64,000 nucleotides of DNA. Origin: Flaviflexus massiliensis (GTDB lineage: Bacteria; Actinomycetota; Actinomycetes; Actinomycetales; Actinomycetaceae). The position numbers and the translations under genes are program-made. Under the pieces are notes generated by a model, which had not been told where the DNA came from, made no database searches, and saw nothing but the letters and a program-made list of their open reading frames with translations. Where the stretch lies: the NCBI RefSeq assembly GCF_001375495.1, contig NZ_LN831058.1:950768-1014767 (forward strand), in the 5' to 3' direction. Numbering within the stretch: the first letter of the stretch is position 1; each line of letters begins with the position of its first letter. Below, in pieces: positions 24,789 through 33,694 of the stretch.

Positions 24789-26563
24789 TCTTCGGAAAGA
24801 AGAACACTGAGGCACCCAAGGAGACAACGACCGCCCAGAACGGGACCGATATTGTCGAGGTGCACGAGAAGACGGATAGCCCCGTTCTTGCTTTCAACGA
24901 ACTTGATGTTCAGTTCGGAACGGAGTTCGGTCGTGTCCACGCTGTCCGCGGTGTCGACATCGATATTCACCCGGGCGAAGTTGTGGCCCTCGTGGGTGAG
25001 TCCGGTTCGGGTAAGTCCGTGACCTCCATGAGCGCGCTCGGGCTTCTGCCCAGCAACGCCAAGGTTGACGGAGTGATCGATGTGGCCGGCCACAAGGTCC
25101 GCTCCATGTCCTCGCGCGGCTGGCGCAACCTTCGCGGTAAGGACATCGCGATGGTGTTCCAGGAACCGATGACAGCCCTCAACCCGGTGCTGACCATCGG
25201 CCTGCAGATCACCGAGGCCCTCGAACTGCACGGCATTGCCTACGGCACGGCCGCAACCAAGCGCGCGATCGAACTGCTGCGCATGGTGGGTATCGACAAT
25301 CCCGAGGCCCGCGTCGAACAGTACCCGCACGAGCTCTCCGGTGGTCAGCGCCAGCGCGTTGTCATCGCGATCGCCATTTCCTGCAACCCGAAGGTCATCG
25401 TCGCTGACGAACCGACCACCGCCCTTGACGTGACGGTTCAGGCCGACATTCTCGATCTGCTGCGTTCGCTCAAGGACAAGCTCAACACCGGTATCCTCCT
25501 CATCACCCACTCCATGGGTGTCGTGGCGGACATGGCTGACCGAGTCCACGTCATGTTCCGCGGCAACATTGTCGAGTCGGGTTCCGTGGTTGAGGTCCTC
25601 AACCACGCGAAACACCCCTACACGAAGCGTCTTCTTGACGCTGTTCCCCACTTGGGGCAGGGTCGTGCGCAGTTTGGTCTGACGGAAATGGATACGAAGA
25701 CTCTTGACCTGTCGAAGACAGTTCTGGATGTTCGTGACCTCGTCGTCGAATACGACGTGTGGGGCAAGGAACCGTTCCGTGCCGTCAACAACGTCTCTTT
25801 CAATCTGGCCGAACGGGAAATCGTTGGTCTTGTGGGCGAGTCCGGTTCGGGCAAGTCCACGATCGGCAAGTGCATCCTCGGCCTGCAGCCCGCTGCCGAT
25901 GGTGAAGTACGCATTTTCGGCGACAACATGGTGGGAATGGACAAGAAGGCTGTAACGAAGATCCGTAAGGATATCGGTGTCATCTTCCAGGACCCGGCAG
26001 CCTCCCTCAACCCCCGTTTCCCGGTGGGTGACTGCATTGCCGAGCCGCTTGTCGTGCACAAGGTGGGGACGAAGAAGGAACAGCGCCAGCGCGTTTACGA
26101 ACTGCTCGACGCCGTTCAGCTTCCTCGCTCTACCTACAACCGCTTCCCGCACGAGCTCTCCGGTGGTCAGCGCCAGCGCGTCTGTATTGCTCGCGCTCTC
26201 GCCCTCAACCCGTCGCTCCTGATCGCGGACGAACCGACTTCGGCACTGGACGTGTCAGTACAGGCAACAGTTCTGAAGATGCTTGCCGACCTCCAGTCGG
26301 ACTTTGGTTTCGCCTGCCTCTTCATCTCCCACGACCTCGCCGTCGTTGACCTCATGGCACACCGTGTCGTCGTGCTCCAGCATGGAAAGGTCGTCGAGCA
26401 GGGTCTGTGTGCAGATGTTCTGCACGACCCGAAGGAAGAGTACACGAAGCGTCTCATCGCAGCCGCCCCGGTTCCGGAGCCGATCGAACAGAAGCGCCGC
26501 CGCGAAGAGCGCCACGAGCTCCTGCGCGAGTTCGGTGACGATGTTTCCGAGCTCAAGATCTAA
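24785..26563 (+). CDS. Fused double ATP-binding subunit of oligopeptide transporter (DppD-DppF)
   Basis: 592 aa containing two complete ABC ATPase domains, as in GsiA-type fusions. Domain 1 (about residues 35-290): GESGSGKS, LSGGQRQRV, VIVADEPTTALD. Domain 2 (about 310-575): GESGSGKS, LSGGQRQRV, LLIADEPTSALD. Each is followed by an oligopeptide-type C-terminal region (HPYTKRLLDAVP and EYTKRLIAAAPVPEP). The protein energises peptide import through the two permeases. The two halves share a 36-base identical DNA segment at their signature motifs. It is the last gene of the operon and is closed by the long terminator at 26600. Confidence 0.96.
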   Translation: MIFGKKNTEAPKETTTAQNGTDIVEVHEKTDSPVLAFNELDVQFGTEFGRVHAVRGVDIDIHPGEVVALVGESGSGKSVTSMSALGLLPSNAKVDGVIDVAGHKVRSMSSRGWRNLRGKDIAMVFQEPMTALNPVLTIGLQITEALELHGIAYGTAATKRAIELLRMVGIDNPEARVEQYPHELSGGQRQRVVIAIAISCNPKVIVADEPTTALDVTVQADILDLLRSLKDKLNTGILLITHSMGVVADMADRVHVMFRGNIVESGSVVEVLNHAKHPYTKRLLDAVPHLGQGRAQFGLTEMDTKTLDLSKTVLDVRDLVVEYDVWGKEPFRAVNNVSFNLAEREIVGLVGESGSGKSTIGKCILGLQPAADGEVRIFGDNMVGMDKKAVTKIRKDIGVIFQDPAASLNPRFPVGDCIAEPLVVHKVGTKKEQRQRVYELLDAVQLPRSTYNRFPHELSGGQRQRVCIARALALNPSLLIADEPTSALDVSVQATVLKMLADLQSDFGFACLFISHDLAVVDLMAHRVVVLQHGKVVEQGLCADVLHDPKEEYTKRLIAAAPVPEPIEQKRRREERHELLREFGDDVSELKI

Positions 26564-26599
26564 GAGCATCAATGCAGTGAGCCACTAGGCTCATGGCAC

Positions 26600-26647
26600 T
26601 AAGTAGTTTGTGGGGTGGACCAATCGGTCCACCCCACAAACTACTTA
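26600..26647 (+). terminator. Very long perfect hairpin terminating the peptide operon
   Basis: Arms of 22 bases (26600-26621 and 26626-26647) pair without mismatch around a 4-base AATC loop. The inner half is GC-rich (GTGGGGTGGACC). It is followed by ACTTTT and ACTTTTTT tracts. Being symmetric, it could also act on the convergent gene at 26818, although the T tract favours the plus strand. Confidence 0.9.
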
Positions 26648-26672
26648 CACAACTTTTACTTACACAACTTTT
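26643..26672 (+). repeat. Exact 15-base tandem duplication of the terminator T tract
   Basis: ACTTACACAACTTTT occurs twice in direct succession (26643-26657, 26658-26672), then TT. The first copy begins inside the right arm of the hairpin. Confidence 0.85.
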
Positions 26673-26817
26673 TTAGAGTCCGTTATTCAACTCTTTGACA
26701 GAGGACTACTACTCCCGGGGACTGGTTGATCCAGTGATCCCGCCGTCGAGCCGCAGCTCTCAGTCGTACTGATAATTAGCCGTTCTCATTCTTCATGTTT
26801 CAGCCGGTCTTTGCGTT

Positions 26818-27435
26818 TTAGGAGGAGGGGATGGAGCTGATCATGCCGAAGTAGATAAGGGCGGCGCCAATGACAACGAGACCGATCCTGATCGGGTCAA
26901 CGCTCTTGGTGCGGGGCCTGTTTGGTGCGGTCCTCGTGCATTCGTCCGCCATGCGCCGCACCAGGGAGGATGCTTCTTTCATTGATGCGCGGTGCTGGTG
27001 CTGGCCCGAGTCGACCAGACGGATGTAGCTTTGTGATTCTTTGGACTTGCCGAACCGTGAGCCTACCGGAAGGGCCTGGCGCCCTCGGGACAGGCCTCCT
27101 GACCCGGGATAGGACGAAACGATGTCGGAGTGGGCGGAGGACACGATGTGCATGCCCAGCCTCGTGTCCAGTTCCTGGAAGTCCTTCCACGACACCGACC
27201 TGTTGGTGAACCAGTTGATGGCGGTGATGCCATCGCGGTCGAGCAGGAGGGCCGGCTGGTAGAAGAACACGTAGGTGATGAGGAGCCCACCCACGAGAAC
27301 AATGATGGGACCGTGGATCCCGGCAGAGTTCGGATCAATATAGGTTGCGACCATGAAGATCCCGAAAAATAGGACAAGGAAGATCGCCTTGACGAATTGG
27401 CTCGTGGATCGCAAACGATAGATCGGTTCGGTCAT
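26818..27435 (-). CDS. Small membrane protein, PH-domain-like
   Basis: 205 aa from ATG 27435; an in-frame ATG at 27471 would add 12 residues with two Cys and is less likely. Two helices near the N-terminus (AIFLVLFFGIFMVATYI and IIVLVGGLLITYVFFYQPALLL) are followed by DRDGITAINWFTNRSVSWKDFQEL, a pattern common in actinobacterial membrane proteins with a bacterial PH-like domain. A third helix lies at the C-terminus (IGLVVIGAALIYFGMI). Function unknown. It is convergent with the peptide operon and divergent from typA. Confidence 0.75.
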   Translation of the reverse strand: MTEPIYRLRSTSQFVKAIFLVLFFGIFMVATYIDPNSAGIHGPIIVLVGGLLITYVFFYQPALLLDRDGITAINWFTNRSVSWKDFQELDTRLGMHIVSSAHSDIVSSYPGSGGLSRGRQALPVGSRFGKSKESQSYIRLVDSGQHQHRASMKEASSLVRRMADECTRTAPNRPRTKSVDPIRIGLVVIGAALIYFGMISSIPSS

Positions 27436-27551
27436 GGACTCATTCTTGCAGGTATTGCACAACCCACCCATTTTCGGGAAGAAAACTGTGAATGTTGACG
27501 TGACTTTGGTGAGCTGGCTCGCTCATCACGATGATCGGGCCTTGCGGCTTG

Positions 27552-27557
27552 TACGAT
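27552..27557 (+). promoter_or_regulatory. Possible -10 of typA
   Basis: TACGAT, predicting a start near 27564 and a leader of about 60 bases that contains AAGGA. No clear -35 is visible. Confidence 0.3.
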
Positions 27558-27623
27558 AAACCGTGGATCCCACTGGGTCCGATTCACGCGCATTCGCGCT
27601 CAGAAAGGAACCGAGCAACGCCG

Positions 27624-29555
27624 GTGAAAGTAACTCGCTCAGACATTCGAAATGTAGCAATCGTGGCACACGTTGACCACGGCAAGACCACCCTCGTTGA
27701 TGCCATGCTTTGGCAGTCCGATGTTTTCGACTCCCATGCTTCCGTGGAATCCACGGGCGAACGCGTCATGGACTCGGGGGATCTTGAGCGAGAAAAGGGC
27801 ATCACCATTCTTGCGAAGAACACTGCCGTCACCTATCACGGTATTCACGCAGCCAAGCACGGTGCCCCGGACGGCATCACCATCAACGTTGTCGACACCC
27901 CCGGGCACGCCGATTTCGGTGGCGAAGTGGAGCGCGCCCTGTCGATGGTCGACGGTGTTGTTCTGCTCGTCGATGCGTCCGAAGGGCCGCTCCCGCAGAC
28001 CCGTTTCGTGCTCCGCAAGGCACTTGCCGCGAAGCTCCCTGTCATTGTTGTGGTCAATAAGGTTGACCGCCCCGATTCCCGCATCGATGCGGTCGTATCG
28101 GAAACAACCGACCTGCTCCTCAACCTGGCATCGGACATGGAGGGGGATTCGGACGTCGAGGTCGACATTGATGCCCTACTCGACGTTCCCGTCATCTACG
28201 CATCCGGCAAGGCCGGCCGTGCTTCCGCGACGAAGCCTAACGACGGCACCCTGCCCGATTCGGACAACCTGGAACCGCTCTTCGACGCGATCCTCACCAA
28301 CATTCCCGCCCCTACGTACGACGATGAGGCACCCGTTGCCGCACAGGTGACGAACCTTGATGCATCCCCGTTCCTTGGCCGCCTCGCCCTCGTTCGCGTC
28401 CACTCCGGAACCCTGTCGAAGGGCCAGTCGCTGGGATGGCGGAGGCAGGACGGCACGATGTCCAACGTCCGCATTTCCGAACTCCTCCGCACCGTCGGTC
28501 TGGAGCGGGTCCCGGACAAGGAGGCCGGCCCCGGCGATATTGTCGCCGTTGCCGGTATCCCCGAGATCACCATCGGCGATTCACTCGTTGACCCGGAGGA
28601 CCCGATCGACCTGCCTAAGATCCACGTGGATGAGCCCGCCATCTCCCTCACCATCGGCATCAACACCTCGCCACTGGCCGGCAAGGTGAAGGGACATAAG
28701 CTGACCGCCCGCCAGGTGAAGGACCGTCTTGACCGTGAACTGGTTGGTAACGTGTCCCTGCGAGTGTTGCCGACGGAACGCCCCGATGCGTGGGAGGTCC
28801 AGGGCAGGGGCGAGCTTGCGCTCGCAATTCTTGTGGAACAGATGCGTCGGGAAGGTTTCGAGCTGACCGTGGGCAAACCCCAGGTTGTGGTCAAGCAGGA
28901 CGAGAACGGCAAGGTTCTTGAACCGTACGAGCAGATGACAATCGATACGCCCGAGGAGTACCTGGGTGCGATCACGCAGCTCATGGCGGCGCGCAAGGGA
29001 CGCATGGAGTCGATGACGAACCAGGGCACCGGTTGGGTACGCATGGAATACCTCGTTCCCTCGCGCGGCCTCATCGGGTTCCGCACGTACTTCTTGACCG
29101 AGACTCGCGGCACCGGCATCGCCTCCTCCCTCTTCGCGGGCTACGACGCGTGGGCGGGGCAGATCGAATCCCGAGTCACCGGCTCCCTCATCGCCGACCG
29201 TCAGGGCGCCGTCACCCCGTTCTCCCTCCTCCGCCTCCAAGATCGCGGCACCTTCTTTGTGGAACCGACCCAGGAAGTGTACGAGGGCATGGTTGTGGGT
29301 GAGAACCCGCGTGCTGAGGACATGGAGGTCAATATTGTTCGCGAGAAGGAACTGACGAACATGCGAGCAGCATCGGCTGACGTGTTCGAAACTCTTGTTC
29401 CGCCCAGGAAGCTCACGCTTGAAGAGTCGCTCGAGTTCATTGAAGAAGACGAATGCGTGGAAGTGACCCCGGAACTCATCCGCATCCGCAAACTCATCCT
29501 GGATGCTCACGAACGCAACCGCGCCAACCGTAAGCGAGCACAGGGAAGAGTCTAG
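27624..29555 (+). CDS. typA: Translational GTPase TypA/BipA
   Basis: 643 aa from GTG 27624, which gives the standard N-terminus [20 protein letters not shown]; a further upstream start would add 31 unlikely residues. BipA is a ribosome-binding GTPase that assists 50S assembly and adaptation to stress. GTPase motifs: AHVDHGKTT (G1), GITILAKNT (G2), DTPGHADFG (G3), NKVDRPDS (G4). The C-terminal domains include [43 protein letters not shown] and [20 protein letters not shown]. Its TAG stop overlaps the GTG of the following membrane protein gene by one base. Confidence 0.96.
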   Translation: MKVTRSDIRNVAIVAHVDHGKTTLVDAMLWQSDVFDSHASVESTGERVMDSGDLEREKGITILAKNTAVTYHGIHAAKHGAPDGITINVVDTPGHADFGGEVERALSMVDGVVLLVDASEGPLPQTRFVLRKALAAKLPVIVVVNKVDRPDSRIDAVVSETTDLLLNLASDMEGDSDVEVDIDALLDVPVIYASGKAGRASATKPNDGTLPDSDNLEPLFDAILTNIPAPTYDDEAPVAAQVTNLDASPFLGRLALVRVHSGTLSKGQSLGWRRQDGTMSNVRISELLRTVGLERVPDKEAGPGDIVAVAGIPEITIGDSLVDPEDPIDLPKIHVDEPAISLTIGINTSPLAGKVKGHKLTARQVKDRLDRELVGNVSLRVLPTERPDAWEVQGRGELALAILVEQMRREGFELTVGKPQVVVKQDENGKVLEPYEQMTIDTPEEYLGAITQLMAARKGRMESMTNQGTGWVRMEYLVPSRGLIGFRTYFLTETRGTGIASSLFAGYDAWAGQIESRVTGSLIADRQGAVTPFSLLRLQDRGTFFVEPTQEVYEGMVVGENPRAEDMEVNIVREKELTNMRAASADVFETLVPPRKLTLEESLEFIEEDECVEVTPELIRIRKLILDAHERNRANRKRAQGRV

Positions 29556-30094
29556 TGTCCTCCTTCAAGAAGCTCACCGCTGGCCCCACCCTCTCCCGTC
29601 CGCTTACCCTCACCACCGCGCTGGCAGGGGTCGTCCTTGGCGGGCTGTCTGCGCTCCTGGGAACCATCACCCACTCCGGTGGGATCGAAGGCGGGGGAGT
29701 GGGCATCACCGTCGCACTCCTGACTGTGCTGGCGGGAGCTACTGCTTTCATGTTGCTCGGCGGCCTGACGGGTTGGGTGAGCTACGGCCTGGGACTGCTC
29801 CTTACCCTGCTTCTCGTCTCCCTCTTCACGGAGGGTGATGGGGTAGGAACGATCTACGAGGGGCTTACTGCCTGGTGGTCGTACGGGGCACCCGGGGTAC
29901 TGCTCCTCGGAGTTCTGCTCGCCTGGATCGGCTACCTGCTGCTGGGGCAGGACCGCAGAGACAGCATCGAGGAAACCGAAAACGATTGGGAACAGCAGAA
30001 GATCGACCGCGGGCGAGCAGGGGAGTACGATCTGCAAACACCCGGTGGGAAAGTGCGCTTCGATCACCACGACACCGGTCGGGGCGAAGCCTGA
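29555..30094 (+). CDS. Small integral membrane protein of unknown function
   Basis: 179 aa from GTG 29555 (TAGTG overlap with typA, so translation is probably coupled). Four hydrophobic segments are visible, around LTTALAGVVLGGLSALLGTI, VGITVALLTVLAGATAFMLLGGL, WVSYGLGLLLTLLLVSLF and APGVLLLGVLLAWIGYLLLG. A charged cytoplasmic tail of about 50 residues follows (DRRDSIEETENDWEQQKIDR). I do not recognise the family. Its position suggests only co-expression with typA. Confidence 0.75.
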   Translation: MSSFKKLTAGPTLSRPLTLTTALAGVVLGGLSALLGTITHSGGIEGGGVGITVALLTVLAGATAFMLLGGLTGWVSYGLGLLLTLLLVSLFTEGDGVGTIYEGLTAWWSYGAPGVLLLGVLLAWIGYLLLGQDRRDSIEETENDWEQQKIDRGRAGEYDLQTPGGKVRFDHHDTGRGEA

Positions 30095-30178
30095 GGCTGA
30101 TGTCCACGGGCACGGTAACAAATAGATCTCACCCCGGCAGGGCAGAGGTCTCATCAGGATCTTTGCCTTTCGTGGCGC

Positions 30179-30184
30179 TAGACT
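30179..30184 (+). promoter_or_regulatory. Possible -10 of the VanW gene
   Basis: TAGACT, predicting a start near 30191 with a short leader that contains GAGGAAGGGACGAGG before ATG 30212. The -35 is poor. Confidence 0.35.
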
Positions 30185-30211
30185 GACCACGGTAACGAGG
30201 AAGGGACGAGG

Positions 30212-31954
30212 ATGACGTCGAATGAAGAGGGAATGAGGCAAACACCCGAGGGTGCTTCCTCCCAGTCCGAGGCCGGTGAGCCAAAGAAGAGGGTCCTGTG
30301 GCCGTGGATCACCGGAGGCGCCGTTGCTCTCGTGGCGGGCGTCTACGTTGGTGCCGCCTTCTACTTCGCTGACCGCATCCCCGCCAACACCACCGTCTCC
30401 GGAGTCGAGGTGGGTGGCATGACAGAGGCGGATGCTGCCGCGAAGATCGAAGCCGAACTCGAGGGCGTCGTGAACGAGCCCGTTCCTGTCACCGTTTCCG
30501 GCACCGACATTTCCACCGAAATTGATCCCGCGGGAAGTAACGTGACGGTCGATGGTGCCGCAACCGTGGATGGCATGACTGGGTTGTCGTTCAACCCTGC
30601 CGATCTGTGGCGCCACCTATCGGGCGGAACCGACATCGATGCGGTTGTGTCCCTGGACGAAGAAGCCCTCCACGATACGGTTGCCTCTCTCAACGAGCAG
30701 CTGGGCACCGAACCCGTCAACGCCACCATCTCCTTCGCCGGATCCACGATCCAGACCACGCCCCAAGAAAACGGTGTGGGAATCGATGCCGACCACGCTG
30801 TCGAGGTTCTCTCGGCGGGCTGGCTCACCGAGTCCCGTCCGATCGAACTGCAGCCCACCGACCTGGAACCCGAGATCACCGACTCCGACATCAACCAGAT
30901 CCGTGTGGAGAAGGCCGAGCCGCTCGTTGCCGGCCCCCTGACGGTCATGGTCGGCGAACGCGAGGTCGTTCTCGAACCGACTGCGCTCGCGGAAGCTGCC
31001 TCCTTCGAGGAGGCCGATGGCAGCCTCACGATGACTCTCGATACCGATCAGCTTGTCGACCGTGTCGTGGACGGGGCGGGTGATGATCTGGATGCTCCGA
31101 AGGATGCGCAGATCGTGATCGAAGACCACGCGGAAGGTCCGATCATCAAACCGTCCGAGAATGGCATGGTGATCGACCGCGACCAGACAGCACAAAACAT
31201 TGAAGATGTGGCAACGACCGAGACGCGCACGGTCGAAGCGGTTGTGTCGGAAGAGGAACCGGAATTCACGACCGCTGACGCCGAAGAGCTCCGCATTAAC
31301 GAAGTGGTGTCCGAGATCAACACGCCGCTGACCAATGACGCGGTGCGGGCCGAAAACCTCATCGTCGGCACCTCGAAGACCAATAACCAGCTCATCCTCC
31401 CCGGCGAACGTTTCTCCCTCCTCGAAACCCTTGGCCCGATCACGGAAGAGAACGGCTTCGTTTCCTCCGGTGTTGTTATGGATGGGTTTAACGCGACCGC
31501 CCTTGGGGGCGGACTCTCCCAGCTGGCGACTAACACCTTCAACCTCGGCTACCGGGGTGGCATGGAGGACATTGCGCACCAGCCCCACTCGAAGTATTTC
31601 GACCGCTATCCCATGGGCGTGGAATCCACCGTGTGGGAACCGAGCGTTGACGTGATTTGGCAAAACAATTCACCATACGGAGTCCTCATCGAGACCTGGG
31701 TTGAAGACGGTGAAGTGAAGTCCCGCCTCTGGTCAACCAAGCATTATGAAGTTGATATCCAGGTGTCTGAGCCCTACAACTATGTCCAACCCACCACGAA
31801 GGTCAACAACTCGCCGGACTGTGTCCCGTACGGTGCAGGTGGCCCCGGTTTCACGGTCGATGTCGCCCGCCACGTGACCGCCGAAGGTGAAGATGTCTAC
31901 ACCGATTCGTACTCATGGACGTATCAACCAGTCGACGCAGCCGTCTGTGGCTAG
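30212..31954 (+). CDS. VanW family protein with peptidoglycan-binding-like repeats, membrane anchored
   Basis: 580 aa. A 28-residue cytoplasmic start, one membrane helix (WPWITGGAVALVAGVYVGAAFYF), then an extracytoplasmic region. Two PG-binding-4-like modules occur (about residues 60-330), each around NTTVSGVEVGGMTEADAAAKIE and similar. The VanW domain (about 370-540) contains RFSLLETLGPITEENGF, GGGLSQLATNTFNLGYRGG, HQPHSKYFDRYPMGVESTVW and VIWQNNSPYGVLIETWV. VanW proteins occur with cell-wall functions, but their reaction is unknown. Highly acidic overall. A good ribosome-binding site is present. Single gene ahead of fdxA. Confidence 0.92.
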   Translation: MTSNEEGMRQTPEGASSQSEAGEPKKRVLWPWITGGAVALVAGVYVGAAFYFADRIPANTTVSGVEVGGMTEADAAAKIEAELEGVVNEPVPVTVSGTDISTEIDPAGSNVTVDGAATVDGMTGLSFNPADLWRHLSGGTDIDAVVSLDEEALHDTVASLNEQLGTEPVNATISFAGSTIQTTPQENGVGIDADHAVEVLSAGWLTESRPIELQPTDLEPEITDSDINQIRVEKAEPLVAGPLTVMVGEREVVLEPTALAEAASFEEADGSLTMTLDTDQLVDRVVDGAGDDLDAPKDAQIVIEDHAEGPIIKPSENGMVIDRDQTAQNIEDVATTETRTVEAVVSEEEPEFTTADAEELRINEVVSEINTPLTNDAVRAENLIVGTSKTNNQLILPGERFSLLETLGPITEENGFVSSGVVMDGFNATALGGGLSQLATNTFNLGYRGGMEDIAHQPHSKYFDRYPMGVESTVWEPSVDVIWQNNSPYGVLIETWVEDGEVKSRLWSTKHYEVDIQVSEPYNYVQPTTKVNNSPDCVPYGAGGPGFTVDVARHVTAEGEDVYTDSYSWTYQPVDAAVCG

Positions 31955-31972
31955 TGCCTAAAAACATGGGAT

Positions 31973-31986
31973 ACTGTCTAGACAGT
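31973..31986. promoter_or_regulatory. Perfect 14-base palindrome upstream of fdxA
   Basis: ACTGTCTAGACAGT, centred about 26 bases before the fdxA GTG. It overlaps a GATACT that could be the -10 hexamer. The CTAG core is rare in bacterial DNA, making a chance palindrome less likely. Candidate operator for control of fdxA-dapC. Confidence 0.5.
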
Positions 31987-32005
31987 TGAAGAGAGGACCG
32001 TCAAA

Positions 32006-32329
32006 GTGACTTACGTAATTGCCCTTCCCTGCGTTGATATCAAAGACCGGGCCTGCGTCGACGAATGTCCTGTCGACTGCATTTACGAAGGCGAGCGCAT
32101 GCTCTACATCCACCCGGATGAGTGTGTCGACTGCGGAGCCTGCGAACCGGTTTGCCCCGTGGAAGCGATTTACTACGAAGATGACACTCCCGAAGAGTGG
32201 AGCGAATACTACAAGGCGAACGTCGAATTCTTCGACAAGATCGGTTCGCCCGGCGGGGCCGCGAAAATGGGAGTCCTGCCGTTTGATCACCCGATTGTCG
32301 CAGCCCTCCCGCAGGGCATCAACGACTAA
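32006..32329 (+). CDS. fdxA: Seven-iron ferredoxin
   Basis: 107 aa from GTG 32006, with GAGAGG upstream. The [3Fe-4S] ligands appear as Cys9, Cys17 and Cys21 in PCVDIKDRACVDECPVDC, and the [4Fe-4S] motif as CVDCGACEPVCP. The sequence YEGERMLYIHPDECVDCGA is almost invariant in actinobacterial FdxA. It carries electrons in the cytosol, for example to cytochrome P450s or other reductases; its partner is not identifiable here. The stop overlaps the next start (TAATG), an arrangement with dapC known from many actinobacteria. Confidence 0.97.
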   Translation: MTYVIALPCVDIKDRACVDECPVDCIYEGERMLYIHPDECVDCGACEPVCPVEAIYYEDDTPEEWSEYYKANVEFFDKIGSPGGAAKMGVLPFDHPIVAALPQGIND

Positions 32330-33456
32330 TGTCGCTCGCAGGGGAGACTCTTCCCGACTTTCCGTGGGACACCCTCGCACCATATAAGGAACTCGCCAAC
32401 GCCTATCCCGGTCCCGTCGCCGACCTGTCGATCGGGACCCCGGTCGATCAGACACCCGAGATTGCGATTGTGGCTCTGCGCGAGGCTGAGCAGTCGCCGG
32501 GATATCCGCCAGCTCTTGGCACGCCCGAGCTGCGGGAGGCGATGGTCAACTGGTGGTCACGCACCCGCGGAGCCACGGTTGACCCGGACGGGGTGCTTCC
32601 CACTATCGGGTCGAAGGAAATGGTGGCGCTCCTCCCGTCCCTGCTTGGGATCACGGGAAATGTTCTCATACCGGAGGTTGCCTACCCGACCTACGACGTG
32701 GGTGCGAGGCTCGCGGGAGCCACCCCGATCCCGATCGACACAGCATCCGATCCAGCAACGTGGCCCGCAGGGGACCTGCTGTGGCTGAATTCCCCCGCCA
32801 ACCCCAACGGGCACGTCCTTGACCGGGAGCAGCTGCGCAAGATTGTCGCCTGGTCACGGCAAACGGGCACGATCGTTGCCTCTGACGAATGCTATGCGGC
32901 CCTCCCGTGGGACGAGCCGTATGTCAGCGAGGGGGTGCCCTCGATTCTGGCCGATGACATATCGGACGATAAGACGGGGCTCCTTGCCCTCTATTCGGCT
33001 TCCAAGCAGTCGAATCTTGCCGGGTACCGTGCCGCCCTCATCGCAGGAGACCCAGCGATCCTCGGCCCCATGATCGAGGTCCGCAAGCACATGGGGTTCC
33101 TCATGCCGGGCCCGGTCCAGCGTGCCATGACCGCGATCCTCAACGATGACGAGCACGTGGCTCAGCAGCGCGAGGTCTATCGGCGCAGGCGCGATGAACT
33201 CATGGCAGCGTGCGCTAGCGCAGGACTGCGACCCGATCCCGAGACTGCGGCCGGACTCTACCTGTGGCTTGAGGATGCCAAGGGGGAGGCCGATGCGTGG
33301 CAGATTGTTGATGCGCTGGCGCGCCGCGGCATTCTCGTTGCGCCTGGAACGTTCTACGGTGAACAGAGCCGCATGTTTGTCCGGATGTCCCTTACCGGTA
33401 CGGATGACGTCATCGCAGAAGCCGTCAAGCGCCTCGCAGAGCCGCTCTTCCCCTAA
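32329..33456 (+). CDS. dapC: Succinyldiaminopimelate transaminase
   Basis: 375 aa. Class I/II PLP aminotransferase: LWLNSPANPNGHVL (the NPxG motif), ASDECYAALPWDEP (Asp to the PLP nitrogen), YSASKQSNLAGYRAA with the Schiff-base Lys in SASKQS, and a C-terminal substrate Arg in MFVRMSLTG. Combined with fdxA immediately upstream, this matches actinobacterial DapC, which makes N-succinyl-LL-diaminopimelate for lysine and peptidoglycan synthesis. No other dap genes lie in the window. Confidence 0.92.
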   Translation: MSLAGETLPDFPWDTLAPYKELANAYPGPVADLSIGTPVDQTPEIAIVALREAEQSPGYPPALGTPELREAMVNWWSRTRGATVDPDGVLPTIGSKEMVALLPSLLGITGNVLIPEVAYPTYDVGARLAGATPIPIDTASDPATWPAGDLLWLNSPANPNGHVLDREQLRKIVAWSRQTGTIVASDECYAALPWDEPYVSEGVPSILADDISDDKTGLLALYSASKQSNLAGYRAALIAGDPAILGPMIEVRKHMGFLMPGPVQRAMTAILNDDEHVAQQREVYRRRRDELMAACASAGLRPDPETAAGLYLWLEDAKGEADAWQIVDALARRGILVAPGTFYGEQSRMFVRMSLTGTDDVIAEAVKRLAEPLFP

Positions 33457-33566
33457 CCGCTTGAGGTGCTGACCCGAATGCCGCCATGCGGCACTGGGTC
33501 AGGGCAGCAGGCAACATCATTCTTGGCAAAATGCAGTATTGGCGTCAAAGAAGAATTAGCGGAACA

Positions 33567-33605
33567 TGGTGGGTGGTCTTTCCAATCTGGAAGGGCCACC
33601 CACCA
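33567..33605 (+). terminator. Long hairpin between dapC and the NUDIX gene
   Basis: Outer arms TGGTGGGTGG and CCACCCACCA, with an inner TCTTTCC/GGAAGGG extension (two G-U pairs) and a 5-base loop. It lies 110 bases after dapC. No T-run follows, only CGTTGATTCAG. It probably terminates one or both convergent units. Confidence 0.65.
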
Positions 33606-33694
33606 CGTTGATTCAGACGAATCAATTCAGAATTCACCCCACAAGCTGCGGACCGTAACTCCACACACCTTGATCGGGTGTCATTCCGAGTGAA

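Noticed and set aside
24671-26152. 493-codon antisense frame over the fused ATPase gene
   Set aside because: Same bias artefact. The sense frame has two complete sets of ABC motifs.
26600-26674. Insertion-sequence end or transposon inverted repeat
   Set aside because: Arms are separated by only 4 bases and no transposase is nearby. Position and T tract fit a terminator.
28581-29510. Antisense frames of about 300 codons over typA
   Set aside because: The sense frame is a textbook TypA. The antisense translation has no domain features.
33466-33693. 75-codon frame between dapC and the NUDIX gene
   Set aside because: Spans the long hairpin at 33567-33605 and has no start signal.
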